DNA from: Hyalella azteca
Taxonomy: Eukaryota > Arthropoda > Malacostraca > Amphipoda > Hyalellidae
Assembly (NCBI RefSeq): GCF_000764305.2
Contig: NW_025936130.1
Span: 62,001 to 126,000, forward strand
Reading direction: 5' to 3'
DNA: 64,000 nt
Shown here one piece after another: positions 1 through 14,374 of the stretch. Made by a program: the position numbers and the translations under genes. The notes beneath the pieces were generated by a model. The model was not told where the DNA came from, searched no databases, and worked only from the letters and a program-made list of their open reading frames with translations. Position 1 is the stretch's first letter. Every line of letters starts with the position of its first letter.

Positions 1-728
1 CGAAGTCTAGTTCCATCATCAGTTCGAATATCCGAAAAAGTGAAGTAGCTTTATTTTGCGATGTTCGCGAACAAGTGATCTTTATTATTACTTCTATACG
101 AATGGACCATATCTCGTTTATGCGTTATAAAACTCCTGAAAATTGGTTATCAAAGAAATCCTCATGATGTCCACAACTTGTCCATGTTGCATGTTCTAAG
201 TCAACTCTGATGGTGCATTAGCGGAGGATTAGACAAGATTAAAAATTTAATTAACTTGTGAGAAGTTTGATAAAAGTTCCAATCAATTAACCACCCAATC
301 AATTAAGAATCTGATCGATAATGGGCCTTAATATTAATGGGATTGATTAATGAAGGTCTCGCTTTACTGACGCACTACCTCATTGACGCAGTATTTCATT
401 ATTGTTGTACTTTATTGAGTGCTTGATCCATTAATCATGTTGAATGTACCTAAGCTGTAATCATTACGCGAGGAATAAGCTATTGTCTTTTAAGCTTCTT
501 GCCTCTGATTTCCAAGACTTAATCCTAATTTCACAGATGTAATATGTCAAAATGTGACGTATCAAAATCAACGGATGTGAAATCCGTAGTTTTTTTGCAG
601 AAATTGGTAATTATTTGCGTTCTTTGTTGCATAGCCAAGAATTATCCCACGGTGCTGCGAATGTACCGCCATCCCTTAGCAACTCGACAGTAAACTGTGA
701 CAAGTTTTTATAACGCTCCATGTGATGA

Positions 729-729
<1 letters not shown>

Positions 730-787
<58 letters not shown>

Positions 788-789
788 TG
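730..789 (+). repeat. (CTG)n microsatellite
   Basis: Eighteen uninterrupted CTG triplets are followed by TTG CTG. It is open in several frames, but no coding context was seen on either side. Confidence 0.97.
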
Positions 790-3700
790 CAGGTTATGCA
801 GAGAAAACCTTGCCCTTCGTCACTGCTTATCTTACTTCTGTCATTCGTATCTAGAATATGGTACATCAAGTGTTATGGTCAGGGTCAGTATGTTTTACAT
901 CAATGGGCTTCTAATATAAAACCGGATATGTAAACATACAAAATGTAAATACTGGGACTGGTGTAAAGTTGTTCGATGAAGTAACGTATGCTATTTGATA
1001 TAACGGGAAAAATAACATAACATGACCTGGAAATGAAGCTGTTTTATGAATTATCCCGGAAGACGAGCCCATCTCAAACTGCTAGCTACCTCATAATCAT
1101 TACAATAGAGACATACAGCCGCGTTATGTCTCAACAGAGGCTCACAGATGGCACAGCGCGCACATCTGTTGCACGTCATGCGTTATAACGGCTAGCGCAT
1201 CGCGGCCATGTAGCATATTTCCTTGTCTCCCGCTACATCGATGAATATGACTAGCGAGCCCAGCTCTTCTTCCGGCATCTTCTTCTTCTTCTCGAGCCTT
1301 CAGAAGCTGCCTGTGCATTTATATTGCGGCCTTCGTTTGTATTGCGTGTTCGCCTCGTAACTGCATGGACATTCGGGCCCCGACACCTGCGTGGTACATC
1401 GTCCTGCTATGCTTTGTAACTTTTTGTGCCCGCCATCTGTGCAATAATTAGTCATGTTCTTATCATTATAACTCCTACTCGGTTGTTATTCTATTAGTTT
1501 CAGTATTAGGTTTGTCTTCGTATCGCTTAATCTTCTTTAGTGTAGAATTTTGTGAGTTAAAAAAATTGTATAGTTCCCGATGCGTCGTCAACAGATGCGA
1601 TGTCGAAATCGCTGTGTTCTTTATTGAACGGATGCTGAGAAATTTAGACATGACATGAATTCTAACGGACAACGACAAGATGGACCTCACTTCGTCGGGA
1701 AGTGGCTGTTGTCGAACAGTTGTTGCTTATTGCGCACTTTTTATTACCACTTCTTTATGACATCTTTTTGTAGTCTTGCTCACTCCTCGACTGTTCTGGG
1801 ACTTTCTTACGAGTAGGAAGCAAAGAAGGTACAAAGTATTCGTCAAAATTATTGGTATCTCACTAAAAGCCTAAAAGCATTGCTCGAATTTTTACGTATC
1901 AATTGTAATTTTCCAATTACGAATATACGTAGGATTTTTTTAATTAAAGCTTCTTTTTCTTCTTCTTCGAAGCTTCTTTTAATTAGGAAGGTTCTATTTG
2001 TCCCTGATTCTAGCTACTTACACTAATATCCTTTCACAGTTTCTAATTTTATTTTTAACCTTAAGCAATTGTTCCGTAGTTCTTTAGTTATTGACACATC
2101 AGAGCCGTTCCCATAGCACGGCTAATTGTACAAGGTTTACTCTTCTTACCTCCAAATTACGAAGAAGTTATGACAAAAATGGTCTCTTTGTTGCGACTAT
2201 TGGAACTGCGCATTACTTAATGTATACAAATGCTCAATATGCTAAAAGCTTTCCTTTGAGCAGGCAGGATGCTCACTATTGTGCTTTTTTATCATGATTA
2301 TCTATTTGTTGAGCTGTATTTTTACCACACTTCTATTTAATTTCACTTCTTGTTGTCTGTTTGTCTGCTACAAATCTTATAATCGATATTTGACACACTT
2401 CTACCTGTACAATCGATCTGAAATTTTGCACACTGGCTTGAATTTGGAGACAATGCATGAATCAATTGATATTATCGCCAAATAAAATAAAATCATAATT
2501 TTTTAAAAATAAAAAAAATAAAATCATTGTACATGTGTAACATCGGAGACATCTGCCTCTTTAGAAGTGTGGTCTTTAAAAAGTATTTTTTTTAACGCAT
2601 ATTATTGTTGCAGTTTCAATTGTTGATGTTCAAGGAGCCTTTTGATGCTGCTTGGTGGTTATTAAGGATCCCTGTAGCGCGCATTTGAGGTCCTGCAGGT
2701 CAAGAATGGAAGGCCGCGTAGACCCTGCCACCGCCTTGGCATTTGCCCGGCACCTCAATACGCGCCGTGCTGAGTGTTATACTCATAAAAATTTGGTCAT
2801 GTTGTCTGAATTGATACACACATTCTTAGCCACAGCACAGAGCAGACATAGCATTGATAGCTACGCCCTTGTACCGGTATAAACTGAGTCTGGATGATCT
2901 AAACACAAGGGTAAAAAGTGCATCGCTATTGGGACGAAATTTAGTTATGTTTCTGAGTGTACTATTCTGCGCCTCCATCTCGCCTTCCATGTGCGTAGCT
3001 GCAGAACCAACATACAAGTGCATTGTGCATCATAGGAATATTTTTACGCAGACTTGGATGGTTTTCATTGAATTAGGATTGCAGTTTCTGTCGAAATTTT
3101 TTACAATATTTCAAATTTTCGTAGTTCTTGTCGTTTGATATTTCTAGACGATGTATAGCTGATTTATTAAAACTTCAAATATTCCGGCGATTCCCCATTC
3201 TCTAAAATCATTAAATTTACTTTATTTTAATACAATTAAGTACTGACATCTCTTGAAAGTTTCTTATCCACTAGAGATGTTCTGCAGAAACGAAAGCCGT
3301 TTTTTAATTTCCCGGAAGCAACTGCACGATGTTTGTTGGAAACAAAATTGATGTTCACTTCCCGACGATCTGATCAGGCGATGGCTCGAATGCAACAACC
3401 TTTTGCATGATCTTTGACCGGTCAATTGCACAGTCGTGCGTGGCTCCTTGCAAGAAGCCTTGTAGCGTCACTTATTTAGATGACCATCACAGAGCATCCA
3501 TGACCTCACCATGTATTTCATTGCTTCGTGTCTACAAGATCTAGGCTTGTTTATTAATGTTTTCTTTCCTTGTTAAAAAAATTTTTATGAGATTGAACGC
3601 ATTTTTGTAACACTTGAAGTTCATGTTAGTTATCAAGACAAACAATTTCTTAGATGAGGTTAGCAATGAAATTTTCCTGCGAGATGTCACTACATCAACA

Positions 3701-6353
3701 ATTAGGCATTATTTAGATCTGCAATAGTGTTACTTTTTTACAAAACTTTTTTTCTACAGTATAGAATAAGAAAGTAGTTACATTTCCTCTCATGGGAACC
3801 CAGAATTAAATTCGTTGAATAACTGCCCATTCTCGGCGTACTTTAACTGATGTTCGTATTTTGTTGTAGCTACGGATCGCTGAATAGTAATTCAAATGCG
3901 TGTGCATAATAAATTGTTATGAAGCTGCTTGGTCATGGAACCTTGTGCATTGACATGTACCGTGCACGCGGACATATGAATACCTATAAAGTTGCAGCCT
4001 GCAGGTCTAGTTACAGTGTGGTCTGGAACCATGCACGAAGACCTTGTATGGTCCCTGAGTCCAATTGTTAGACCGACAACTAACCATGCCTGATTAGTGC
4101 ACGATTTCTAATGCGACCAGCCATCCAGCTTTGGACCTTTATACGAGGGCGTGGTTCAGGCACATATCCTCACGCTCCGTGCAAACGTTGCATGTGGTCG
4201 ACGCATTACGCTCGGGTAAAGGAACTAAATAATTCACGTTTCGAGTTCTGGATTGAGAACTTGTTATTCTATTTCTCTTAAACGTTTGCTGTACCGATGT
4301 CTCGTACTCTTCTCGTAATCGAAATCGTGTCCGTTATTGGTATGAATATAATTTTTGGTTTATTGGATGAAATGCAACAACTATATAAGAGATATTTAAG
4401 GCCATCGAACATGTAAAAAGGCCTATAAACTATCCTTAATTGTAACGGATCGCAGCTGTCGTGTTACTTCAATATTATTTGCAGTAGTTGCATTACCAGA
4501 ACTTATTGCTTTAGTCACCACAGCCTTGAATGGTGTCATCACAGACCTTGTCGGCATCTCGCTATCGTGCGCAATCGCGCCTAAATCGTTCCGCTGCACC
4601 GAGCACGCGGTCCAAAGCGCGGCCATGTTTCGTTATTTGTTGATTCATATATAATAAAAGCTGAATAGACCGTCATATGAATAGTCCGTCATATGAAATG
4701 AATAGACCTTCATATATAATGACGGTCAATTCATATAGACCGTCAACCGTATTCTTATAGACCGTCAACAATAATACTACTTGACTTGTTATATATCGTC
4801 GATGGGCCAGATCAGTCATTTATATATTGCCGAGACCATAGAATTTTAGTTAAGTACGGCTGAACTTTTAAGAAATAACTCCTTATAATTCGTTCCTAAT
4901 TTAATAGTTCATGAACTCGTCTTTACATGTAAATGGTTACGAAGCTCGGTTTCCTTGCTTACCTACAAAGTAAGTTCGATCTTCCCATTGATATCTGTCC
5001 GGCCAGCCTCGCTGATGCCCCGATGAGGTATCAAGTTTCCAAGGTCTCTTCTTTGCCCCATGCCCGTGCCATGTCCTTGGTCGGCGTCATGGATAATTAA
5101 TTTGGATTGCATCTCGACTGTCGAACGACCAGACCGGTTTGAACTTAACGGTACTTGCTTCGAAGCGCCTGCTTTTGGTTGTTGATTTTAACATGGCACC
5201 GCAGCAACTTTTCCGATGGACTACGACAGCTTGCAATAAAAACGCTCTGAAATAACGCTTGTATAATCGTCTCGATGCTAGACCTCCACTATAATAGTTC
5301 GCTCTTCGCGAACGATGTAATTATAGTTGTAGTTACAGAGCCAATGTTAACGCGTATTTGCGATGGTAGATTTTACCTGAGGATACACAAAGGCGGCATT
5401 ATAGCAGCTATGCTGTGTTCCGCATGGTGCGTACTCCGGCCATTTAGTTCAGCGCTCAAGGCTGACCATAGTTTGCGGTCATGCAATATTACGCCGAAAC
5501 TTGATAGAGTTTCGTATGAGTAAGAGGAAAAATTTTTCTTCGGGTATTAATTGAACTTCATATAATACTTGGGGCAGAATTTTTGCTCGTTTCGGAAATC
5601 GAACCTTAATTTGGGCATATATCAACACTCATGCGAGGGAACATGTGGTATGCATTTGAGTTGTATGTCATGTCGCTTATAATGAATTCGGTATCAATGT
5701 TGAGACTGCCGTCATGATCGCCAGAGTTTTGTATCCGTGAAGGTCGCCTCTTATGAGAATCATTTCACGCTTCCACCCTCGTAACGCTCTCGAACTTAGC
5801 TATCATTATGGGGTAACTTCTTGTTGTTTTCCTTCCAGCAAGACTGGGAAAATGTTAATCTCGAGATGCTATGTCTAGTTCACTGACATAAATGTTGTGC
5901 TCGAAACTTATTTTTGTGTTAAGTGGAATGAGAATTCATGTATATATTTAAGTAAAGTGCATGAAAGTATGTAAATTATTATTCCAATGAGACAATACGG
6001 ATTTATGTACAAATTAAAGTACCTGACAGTCTGGCAAGAACCGATTTCTGATCATTTTTGACTGATTATTTCTTTGCGGAAATATGTACTAGTACGTATC
6101 ATAGATCTGACCGACTAACCTTCCGTTGTGGCTTCCCTGAATCCCGGATGTTTTGTTACCCGGACGGCTTGCTTGTAAACGCTCGCTGCTTGTCTCGTGA
6201 CCGGCCGCCATCTCTGCTTCCTATTGAATGATCTCTTGCTTTGGTCATATTGCTTGGAGCTTATTTGTTTTCAATAAAAACTATTGTTTTCAATAATATT
6301 CATATTATTTGTTTTTAATAAATATGGTTCATGTTGACTTTTATATACTTTTT
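790..6353. other. No gene recognised
   Basis: This is unique-looking AT-rich DNA with only short, unrelated reading frames. The one structure noted is the atagaccgtca cluster near 4,700. Confidence 0.6.
4663..4770 (+). repeat. Short interspersed motif atagaccgtca
   Basis: About six direct or inverted occurrences of atag(a/t)ccgtca or gacggtc lie within 110 bp, in both orientations. Confidence 0.6.
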
Positions 6354-6495
6354 AGCGCATATTCTCATTTATGGAAAAAAAGACGTTATTGGGCTCGTCA
6401 TGTCCGTCCGTGACTTCACGTCACGGACGGACGAGAAAATGCGTTCTCTGTCACTCACTGCATGCAGTGAGTACGGAATTATATTTTTTAACAAT
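6354..6495 (+). mobile_element. Short dispersed inverted-repeat element, copy A
   Basis: AGCGCATATTCTC (6,354) and GAGAAAATGCGTT (6,433) form near-perfect inverted repeats. Between them lies a perfect 13-bp-stem hairpin (GTCCGTCCGTGAC, loop TTCAC). About 50 bp beyond the right repeat (ctgtcactc...gcagtgagtac...ttatattttttaa) is also shared with copy B, so the unit extends past the inverted repeat. Confidence 0.75.
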
Positions 6496-7600
6496 GAGAG
6501 TGGCGCTTCTCGATGGGTGTAAAGAAAACTGTTCTTTCTGCACTTCCCGATTTTTATTACTGAAACCTATGGTAATAGATATTATTTTATTTTTCAGGTA
6601 CGTTGCGTGTATTCAAGTCTCAGTGGGCGTCCTAAGCAACGCTCATAATTCGGTAAGTCTTGCCAAATAATCTCAACTCAGTAAATTCGAATTTTCTGTC
6701 CAAGAATAGAAAATACAAGCTAAGTAGGCAGAATTTTCTCGGCCGTGTCGTGTTCCATATTTTTTGCGAACCTGAAAATCTCTTTCATTATCTCGCTTTT
6801 ATTTGGAATTTTCCGTGCAGCATCTTTTTCTCTAAATTTGCTACGTCCTCGTGAGGCTAATTGTTTTTCTCTGTTTGTCTTCTCATTTAACTGTTTACAC
6901 TACCAAAATTTATGTCTCTATAGATTGTTGGCCAATGGCCATTACCAGCTTAATATTAAATTGCCTAGCACTACGTTCATGGTTGCTCTTGAATGGCGAT
7001 GTAAGGACGGACTTATCTCGACGCTGCACGGTGTCGGCGTCACGTTGCCATCTCCTGTTGACTTGCGCACCAATCATGTTGACTTTTCCCAAGCCCTGGT
7101 ACAGCTCTTGTGTCGAGATAAACCTGGACGCTTGCTCTCAATTTCTGCCGGGTTATCATAGATTGTTTCAATCTTCGCAGATTTTGTGATCGTAACGTTG
7201 TTCTGTGATGTGATCATAACGTAATTTACCTTAGAGTCTGCAAATTGAAAATAATTAACCAGGATAACATTCCAATTTTTAGGCTTGTATCTAATTTATG
7301 AGGGGAGTTATTGGACGAATTCATAGTTAAGAAACGCCATAGGCGAATGTCGCGGCTGACCGCTTTGATGCAGTCTCTTAAGAATCTGGCTCCCGAATTC
7401 ACCAAGATTTCAGTTTTCAACCTCGGAAGCCGCATTTATTACATTTACTGTAGTCGACTTTATAGCCAAAGGTTTTTTGCTAAAATTGTAATCTGTTCTC
7501 TGATTTTCTTAGTTAACACTTCACCATATTGTGCACTCGTGTGATATGATATTTGGGTAATTGTATGCTCTAGGTTAACGTACGTACGGCTTTGTGTCTA

Positions 7601-7749
7601 ATAATTAATCTGATTGATACTGATAGTTAATCTGATTGATACTGATAATTAATCTGATTGATACTGATAATTAATCTGATTAATACTGATAATTAATCTA
7701 ATTGATATTGATTAATTAATCTGATTGATACTGATAATTAATCTGATTG
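7601..7749 (+). repeat. 22-bp AT-rich minisatellite
   Basis: Seven units of ataattaatctgattgatac plus tg occur with few substitutions. Confidence 0.95.
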
Positions 7750-8154
7750 ACAAAGGATGTGCATTTTTCTCATCTGTCGATCCGAAAATTATTCAACGAG
7801 TTTTCCTCCCCAATACATTTTCCCATTATACAATTAAAACAAGTCAAGTTTGAATATAGTTCATTTAGAGGTGCAGTCAGCACATACTTGCCAATTTTTT
7901 GCGCCATCTTCCAATTGACCGACGAAAGTTCGCTCACTCACGCTTCGCTTTATTTGGTGGCTCTTGTTGCTGCTTTTCACACAGATTTTTCAGCGTGCCT
8001 TTTAGATTTTTTTTCCGTCACCGATCCCCCAACTTTTTATTTGGATTTGTGGCGCACGAAGAAAAAAATTACGAGTGAAATTTACTTCTGCTTCGTAAAT
8101 TCGTCTTTTGGTTTTAATTTGCCGCTTCTACCGCTGCTTCAATTTCGGTTTCAA

Positions 8155-8500
8155 TGACGGTTGAGAACTGGCTGTTGTGATGGTGGGTGAGAACTGGCTG
8201 TTTCAATTTATGGTTTTTATTTTAATGATAGTTAAAAACTGCCTATTTTGATGAATGAGTTAAAATTATCTCTTTCTGTGAGAGGCGCAAAATATTTCTT
8301 TCCATGAATGGATGAAAATTGTTCTTTTAGTGACGGGTTAAAACAAGTCCCTAAATGAAAGATTAGACATATCCTTTTCAAGGGCGGGTTATAACTGTGC
8401 CATGCGTTATAAAGCTGGAAGTGACATTCTTAATAACTGATTAGAATTTTTCACTGACAGAGTACGACTGGCTGTTACAATGACGAAGTATGACTAGCTA
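8155..8500 (+). repeat. Very degenerate tandem repeat
   Basis: Phrases such as gagaactggctgtt, gttaaaaactgccta and gacgggttaaaacaagt recur every 35-45 bp. They look like an old, decayed minisatellite. Confidence 0.4.
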
Positions 8501-9042
8501 TACCATCTGTTTCCTTGGTTTGAAAGCTGCTATTTTCGCAGTTAACTTACATCTTTCTCGCACAAATTTAAATTCATTTTCGTTCGTTTATGACTACCTA
8601 CCGCGTTTATTCTTAACTGGCGACGTATTAAATTCTACGCGCATATGTATTACTGACAATTTCATTATATTTTTCTAGTTCATCTCGCTTTTATTGCGGT
8701 ATGCTAAAATATTATATTAAATCTTCTTAAGATTAAAAACTGAAATTTGAAAGTTTAGATGCGAGAGCAAGGGACGGCAGCAAGTAAATTGTCTGGCTTA
8801 TAACGGAGCTGCAGTGCATTAGTCGTGCACTGTTCTGCCTGAGTGATGCTTCAGATCATTTGTCGAGCGCGACAGTTCACTTCTCCTGTTGATCGCTCCA
8901 CTTACGCCTCCTATAAGCATCCAGTTCACTGCTGGTCATCTTAGGTATATTGCTCTCTACGTGGCAGTCTTGTTCGTGACGCTCTGTACTTAACAGAACA
9001 TTTTCCCTGTGTTGCCTTTTGTCTGCAAATCAAAATGCAGGA

Positions 9043-9201
9043 AATTGAATAAAAAATATAACTCAGTACTCACTGCGGCGAGTGACAGAGAGCGCATTTT
9101 CTCGTCGACAAAAACGTGGTCACGGACAGACGGACTGACAGACGGACGGGCATGACGAGCACAATATAGCGCCTTTTTTTCCATAAATGAGAAAATGCGC
9201 T
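9043..9201 (-). mobile_element. Short dispersed inverted-repeat element, copy B
   Basis: In opposite orientation to copy A, it carries AGCGCATTTTCTC (9,091) and GAGAAAATGCGCT (9,189), a perfect 13-bp inverted repeat. Inside are degenerate ggacggac motifs and catgacgagcacaata. The shared outer segment lies at 9,043-9,090. Confidence 0.78.
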
Positions 9202-9504
9202 AAAAAGACGCATGAATGTTAAATGATTTTGCATTGCTTTCTAATAGCATAGATTGAGAATTGATTTTGCGTGTAGTGATGGCATTAGTGCGGTAGACTT
9301 CACCCACCGTCGCGTGACCAGCAGCCAACGATGACTTCCAGACTTGTGTATGCGGTAGCCCGCTAATGTACGTAGCGCAGCTGACGCCTCTTGCGAACAG
9401 CTTTCCCCAAACCACGCTGTTTTCCTCTTCACAGCCCGCAATATTATCGCTATGTATTCATCAACAACTAACTTTCTTGATACTCAAGAGACTTTGGATA
9501 CTAA

Positions 9505-9718
9505 TTTCCATGTTCAAAGCTTCATTCACCATCATTCATTCATTTGGATATATTCATTTCCATGTTCAAAGCTTCATTCATCATCATTCATTCATTTGGA
9601 TATTCATTTCCATGCTAAAAGCTTCATTCATCATCATTCATTCATTCATTTAAATATTCATTTCCTTGCTCAAAGCTTCATTCATCATCATTCATTTGGA
9701 TATTCATTTCAATGCTCA
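9505..9718 (+). repeat. ~50-bp minisatellite, four units
   Basis: The unit contains tttccatgctcaaagcttca, then ttcatcatcattcattcatt and tggatattca. Copies vary by one ATTC unit. Confidence 0.93.
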
Positions 9719-9719
9719 T

Positions 9720-12700
9720 CAGTTTGGATGGCTTGTGAATCAGACGTGGCGCCTGAAATGCGTCATACGTGACGCATTTGCTTACTTGATTTTCTTATCA
9801 CCTGCTGCTGCATCATAGTCGTTTATGTACGTTAGTCACAAAAAGCTTTCTTTGTCCCCAAAACATTACTTGTTCATTTGCGTTAGACTTCGACACACTT
9901 TATGATCAACTTGAGGGCGCTAAATCAATTTCAATGCTTGTATCAGAAACTTTCATGACCTTGTAAGTCTCCCACGCTTGATAATAAGATAATTTTCCTC
10001 GAGTTGACGACACGCGTTCCTCGAGAGCGCATTTTGGAATTTCATATTTTCGGTCTTCTTTTCTGCGTTACGTCGCGCGCTCATATCCGAATAATAAAGT
10101 CCCTGTTGCTGCTTTACTATCGGAGCAGGATAACATGTGGCATATAATATATGATTCCATGCATGTATATCGTTTCGAGAAATTTTTGCAACGAAGAAGT
10201 GGAGAGCTGTCGCTGAATGAGGTTGCCGTTAGTCTGGCGCCACGGGTTCGGGAAATGAAAAGCATAAATCTGATCCGATCACATTGATGTGCAACGGAAC
10301 GGTGGCAGCGACTGCACTGTGCATCTCACGTCCGGCTCGACTGTTCTTTTCCCTATAGAAGTTAAGCTGTTTCATGCGAGGTCCTTAGTTTTAAACGAAG
10401 TTCTCCGTTTTTAAGTGACTTTCTCACGAGTTCTCAAACTTTTTGCGGCGTAAAATAATTTTAAGATTAGCATCACAACTTCAAGTATAAATGTATGTGC
10501 TTATTAAAAAAATCCCATAGTATCAGTCTGGCAATTTGTTGGGTATATGGACGGTTTTTCTGCCTCCCTCGGAACAGGAGCATCGAGATTCCGATATTAC
10601 TTTGTATATTATTATTATTTTATTATTATTATCGTAGTCATTATATTATGACCTGTAGTTATTACGTCATCGATGATGTTTATAACATATTTAAAGGAAT
10701 ATAATAAAATTGGATCCAAAATGTTAGATCCCGATAGTTGATTGTGATACAGATGGTGAATGTATTTAATCTGAAACAGACAACTGACGGTCGAAAATCA
10801 ACTGGTCTGTTGTTGGAAAATAAACAGCTGCATAAAGATGTCTGTACGCGATCTGAATTTTTTTTTTCATTGACTTTGACCTAAACTTCTCTTTTCGTCC
10901 AACTATAATATTTTCTTAGCTCAAATGATTACGAGTTACGAAAAACCTTGCTTCATCCTTAATCCCAATAACGGGTGAACTACTCACAAGCAATCTTTCC
11001 TTTGTCCCGATGCCTTTCTCTTTCTTTGTTTTGACGGGAATCTCGGCGAGTCTGTTTTTCATTACTGTTCTCCAAGTTTATAACGCCTTTTTTCATAGCG
11101 TCTGCATGAATCGAGCTCATCCATAACCTCCCTTTCCCTCTCCCTCCCTCAAGACTTGGTCCATTCATACCGAGCTTCGCAACTCATGATGATCCCTTTC
11201 TCCGTCCTCCCCTTCTCTGCCGACCCTATCTCGCCTTTGCCCTCTCCTGCCTCCCCTTTATTCACATCTTGGTCTGGCTAGACGCTTGACGCAATAACCT
11301 GTCGCCTCTTGTGTTTCTAATTTTCCTCGAACGCGATGGTTCCATTAATTTTTATCACTTTCATCAGGGCGATGTCTGGAGTATTTCATCATTTACTATT
11401 GAGCCTTTTGCGAACTCGCTTAAATTTGATTCTTGCTTCGAGTCCCAAAGAGTGGAGATGAACCTGGATTGTTTGCTTGTCTTTACGTGCGACTTTAAGT
11501 TATTGACGAATTCCTCGTATCTGTACCTTATAGTTCATTTCGACTAGAAAATGTGTCTTTGGCAGCTATTTTATTGAGTACCGTAAGTCTATGAAAATCA
11601 GTTGTCAAATATAATATAATGATTATAATTACCTATAATAAACATACTATAATATTTCAGTCGCCCTGAACTGTTTGAAATTGATTTAAAGTTTTAGGCT
11701 GGAAAAATTGTGTCATGGAGAAGGTTAGTTTCCTCGATATTTCCGCTTTGGAGTGAAAGTTCCTTGTTCCAAAACAAAAGCCGGCTCGGCTGGCCTGCGC
11801 CTATCTGGTCAGTGACTGTGCGTGCGTGGAAAACTTTCCCCGATTTGTCAGCGGGTAGAAAAATACAAATTCCTAACGTCCACCTTGCTCATTTCGGGTC
11901 ACGAATGTTTCTCCATGTTTGATTAATTTATTCACTGGAAATATATTATAAAAATAGGTTGCGAGGCGGCTGTTTTCATTACTATAAAAAGTTAAGCCAT
12001 GCAAAATATTGGGGCAACAATCACAGGTTAAATTCCCGCCTTGCTTCATGCGGAGGATTTTCAGTTTGTGACAGACAGTCGGCACCGATCAAATTGTTTG
12101 TGACTGTATATACTCTGTACTGATCAAATTGTGTGTGTCTGGACCGATCATATGTCGACTCAGATTTACTGTGAATTATGCGCCGAGCACGTCATAAATA
12201 TCGTGCATGGTACCTATATAATAAAGGAACTGTAAGTCGAGTAAAGGTTCTAAGTAAAGTCGAGTAGATTGGCAGGCCGAAAACAAAAGCTTTATTTTTG
12301 CCTACCTATGAACCCGACTTGTTCAGTTTCTGTGCGTCACGACATGCGCTTGCGTCAGAGTCGTTAAAGCTTTGTTGTTTATATCGCCAGCCTGGATGGC
12401 TGAAAATAATTCCGTGTTTACTCCTTGCGTGTCCGTTTTAGTCACGTCAATTTGGGGCATTTGATGTTCCCTTAACATTGCCTGCCACCCTCTTCGTAGA
12501 GCAGCATGTTTTTTTATCTGGTTCTATTGATATCACTCTGTTTTATTATATTAACCCACATTTTAACTTTCATTTGTTGAAGTACTTTCATTGCATTTTT
12601 AAATTGATATCTTCATTAACTGATTTTGATAACTGCATCTTTTAGTGAAGATTTGTATGCCTCTAAATTATTTTCTGCTGATTGATGAGATGAATTGAAA

Positions 12701-12789
12701 ATTCAGCACAAGATTTTTCATCATGGTTGGCTTTATTATTTTTCTATGTGACAACCTATATGTATCTGCCCGTAGGTAATCAGCTTATA
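9720..12789. other. No gene recognised
   Basis: Short frames only. An ATT-rich microsatellite lies near 10,605-10,640. Confidence 0.6.
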
Positions 12790-13180
12790 GGTGCTAAGGT
12801 TGCATTCAACTAGGTACTGTGCATCTTGGTTGCTGAGTTTGCATTTACTCTTGCATTTTAGACGCTAAGGTTGCATTTACCCTGCATTTGAAACGCTAAG
12901 TTTTCATTTACCCTGGATTTGAGACGCTAAGGTTGCATTTACCCTGCATTTTAGACGCTAATGTAGCATTTATTAATTCTGCATTTGAGACGCTAATGTA
13001 GCATTTATTATTTCTGCATTTGAGACGCTAATGTAGCATTTATTCTGCATTTGAGGCTCTAAGGTTGTATTTACGCTGCATTTAAGACGCTAAGGTTGCA
13101 TTAACTCTGTGTTTGAGACGCCGAGTTTGCATTTACCCTAAACTATTGACGCTGAGGTTAGATTTACCCTGAATTTATAG
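12790..13180 (+). repeat. ~30-bp degenerate minisatellite
   Basis: About 12 units of gacgctaaggttgcatttac plus cctgcattt-like sequence, with unit lengths of 27-35 bp. Two neighbouring units share a derived tttatta insertion. Confidence 0.9.
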
Positions 13181-14374
13181 AGGCTTGGCTTATCGTTATC
13201 GAAATGTTCATCCTGATACCACAAACGGGTTTCCGTGTCGTCAGAACGAGACTTATTCATTCTTCACTAGACGGAAGCATCAATTCAATAAAAGGACTGA
13301 GGTCTTGAGATGATGAAACATTTCAACAGTAAGACGGTAATGTTGTTAGTATGTCGGCCGACGGCCGAGGAGACATACATGTACTCATATCCCCCCATGC
13401 CTATATTACATTTTCGAAAAATTAGGACTTGTAATTATTTTTCACACAGTTATCAGATCTGTCCTCATGTGAATCTTAGTTCTCTGCCAACTTATCTGTC
13501 GATGATTGCACCTCGTGTTGCAATTAGGTGTTCACGCAACTTTTGTCCTTATATAAAGCCAAGTTTGCTAAGATGACGATCGATCCCGCCGACTGAAACA
13601 GTACTCGTAAAACTAGCAGCCAAGTGTATAATTGATCCATAAAGTCTGTTCATGTGACTCCGACCGCAGGTGAAAGTCAGGAGGCGGTTACGCTTTTGGG
13701 TGGCGTCGACTTGTTTACAACGGGAGGCCGCTTACGTGTTTTGCCCTCGCGGCCACCGCGCAACACCTTTGTTGTTGCCGAGCCTCTTTTAAGTCACCAC
13801 GGTACAAGGAAAATGTCCTGCGTGTTATTCTTACGACGCACGCGCACACACGATGTAACTGGGGTTAATTAGGACCTTGCCTGACAGCGTGTGATATGTT
13901 TAACGATAGGCAGAGCCTTTCTCCTGTTCCAAGGATGGATGCTCAGAAAGGATCGCAGTGATTGGAAGTTTCGAATTTATCGTAAATACTGGCTCCTTTT
14001 TTCTGCAATTCGCCGGTTTATTAACATTGAACTGAAATGGTTGGCAAATAAATTAGAAAATATTGCAGTCATTTTAAAGAATACGGTGTCTCATCAAAAT
14101 TCATTTTCTCATAGAAGAAGTTAAATGTTGTTGCAACAAAAAGTCTCCATAGTACTGAATAACTTTCAAATGTATTATAACTCACTACCTCTTTCCTTCG
14201 AAAGTATTATCATTTTGCTATTATTATAATTTTACGAGCTTTCATTCGCCTAAACACAAAAACCCAGTGCGCAGCAATATCAACTCATAGATAAGATGTC
14301 TTTACCTCTATATGGTAAATTATTAAACTAAGAATTCATTCTCAACGTCAACGGTGACACAGTCCTTCTATTTC

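Noticed and set aside
697..933. Small poly-Leu and poly-Cys reading frames
   Set aside because: They exist only because the CTG run is open in all frames; there is no other coding evidence.
6745..7189. Two overlapping frames of 138 and 112 codons
   Set aside because: They overlap in different frames with no recognisable motif, as expected by chance.
7747..8157. 136-codon plus-strand frame
   Set aside because: It starts in the end of a minisatellite, runs into a decayed repeat, and shows no family signature or splice context.
9091..9201. Simple MITE bounded by the 13-bp inverted repeats
   Set aside because: Sequence shared with copy A continues beyond the inverted repeat, so these are not the true element ends.
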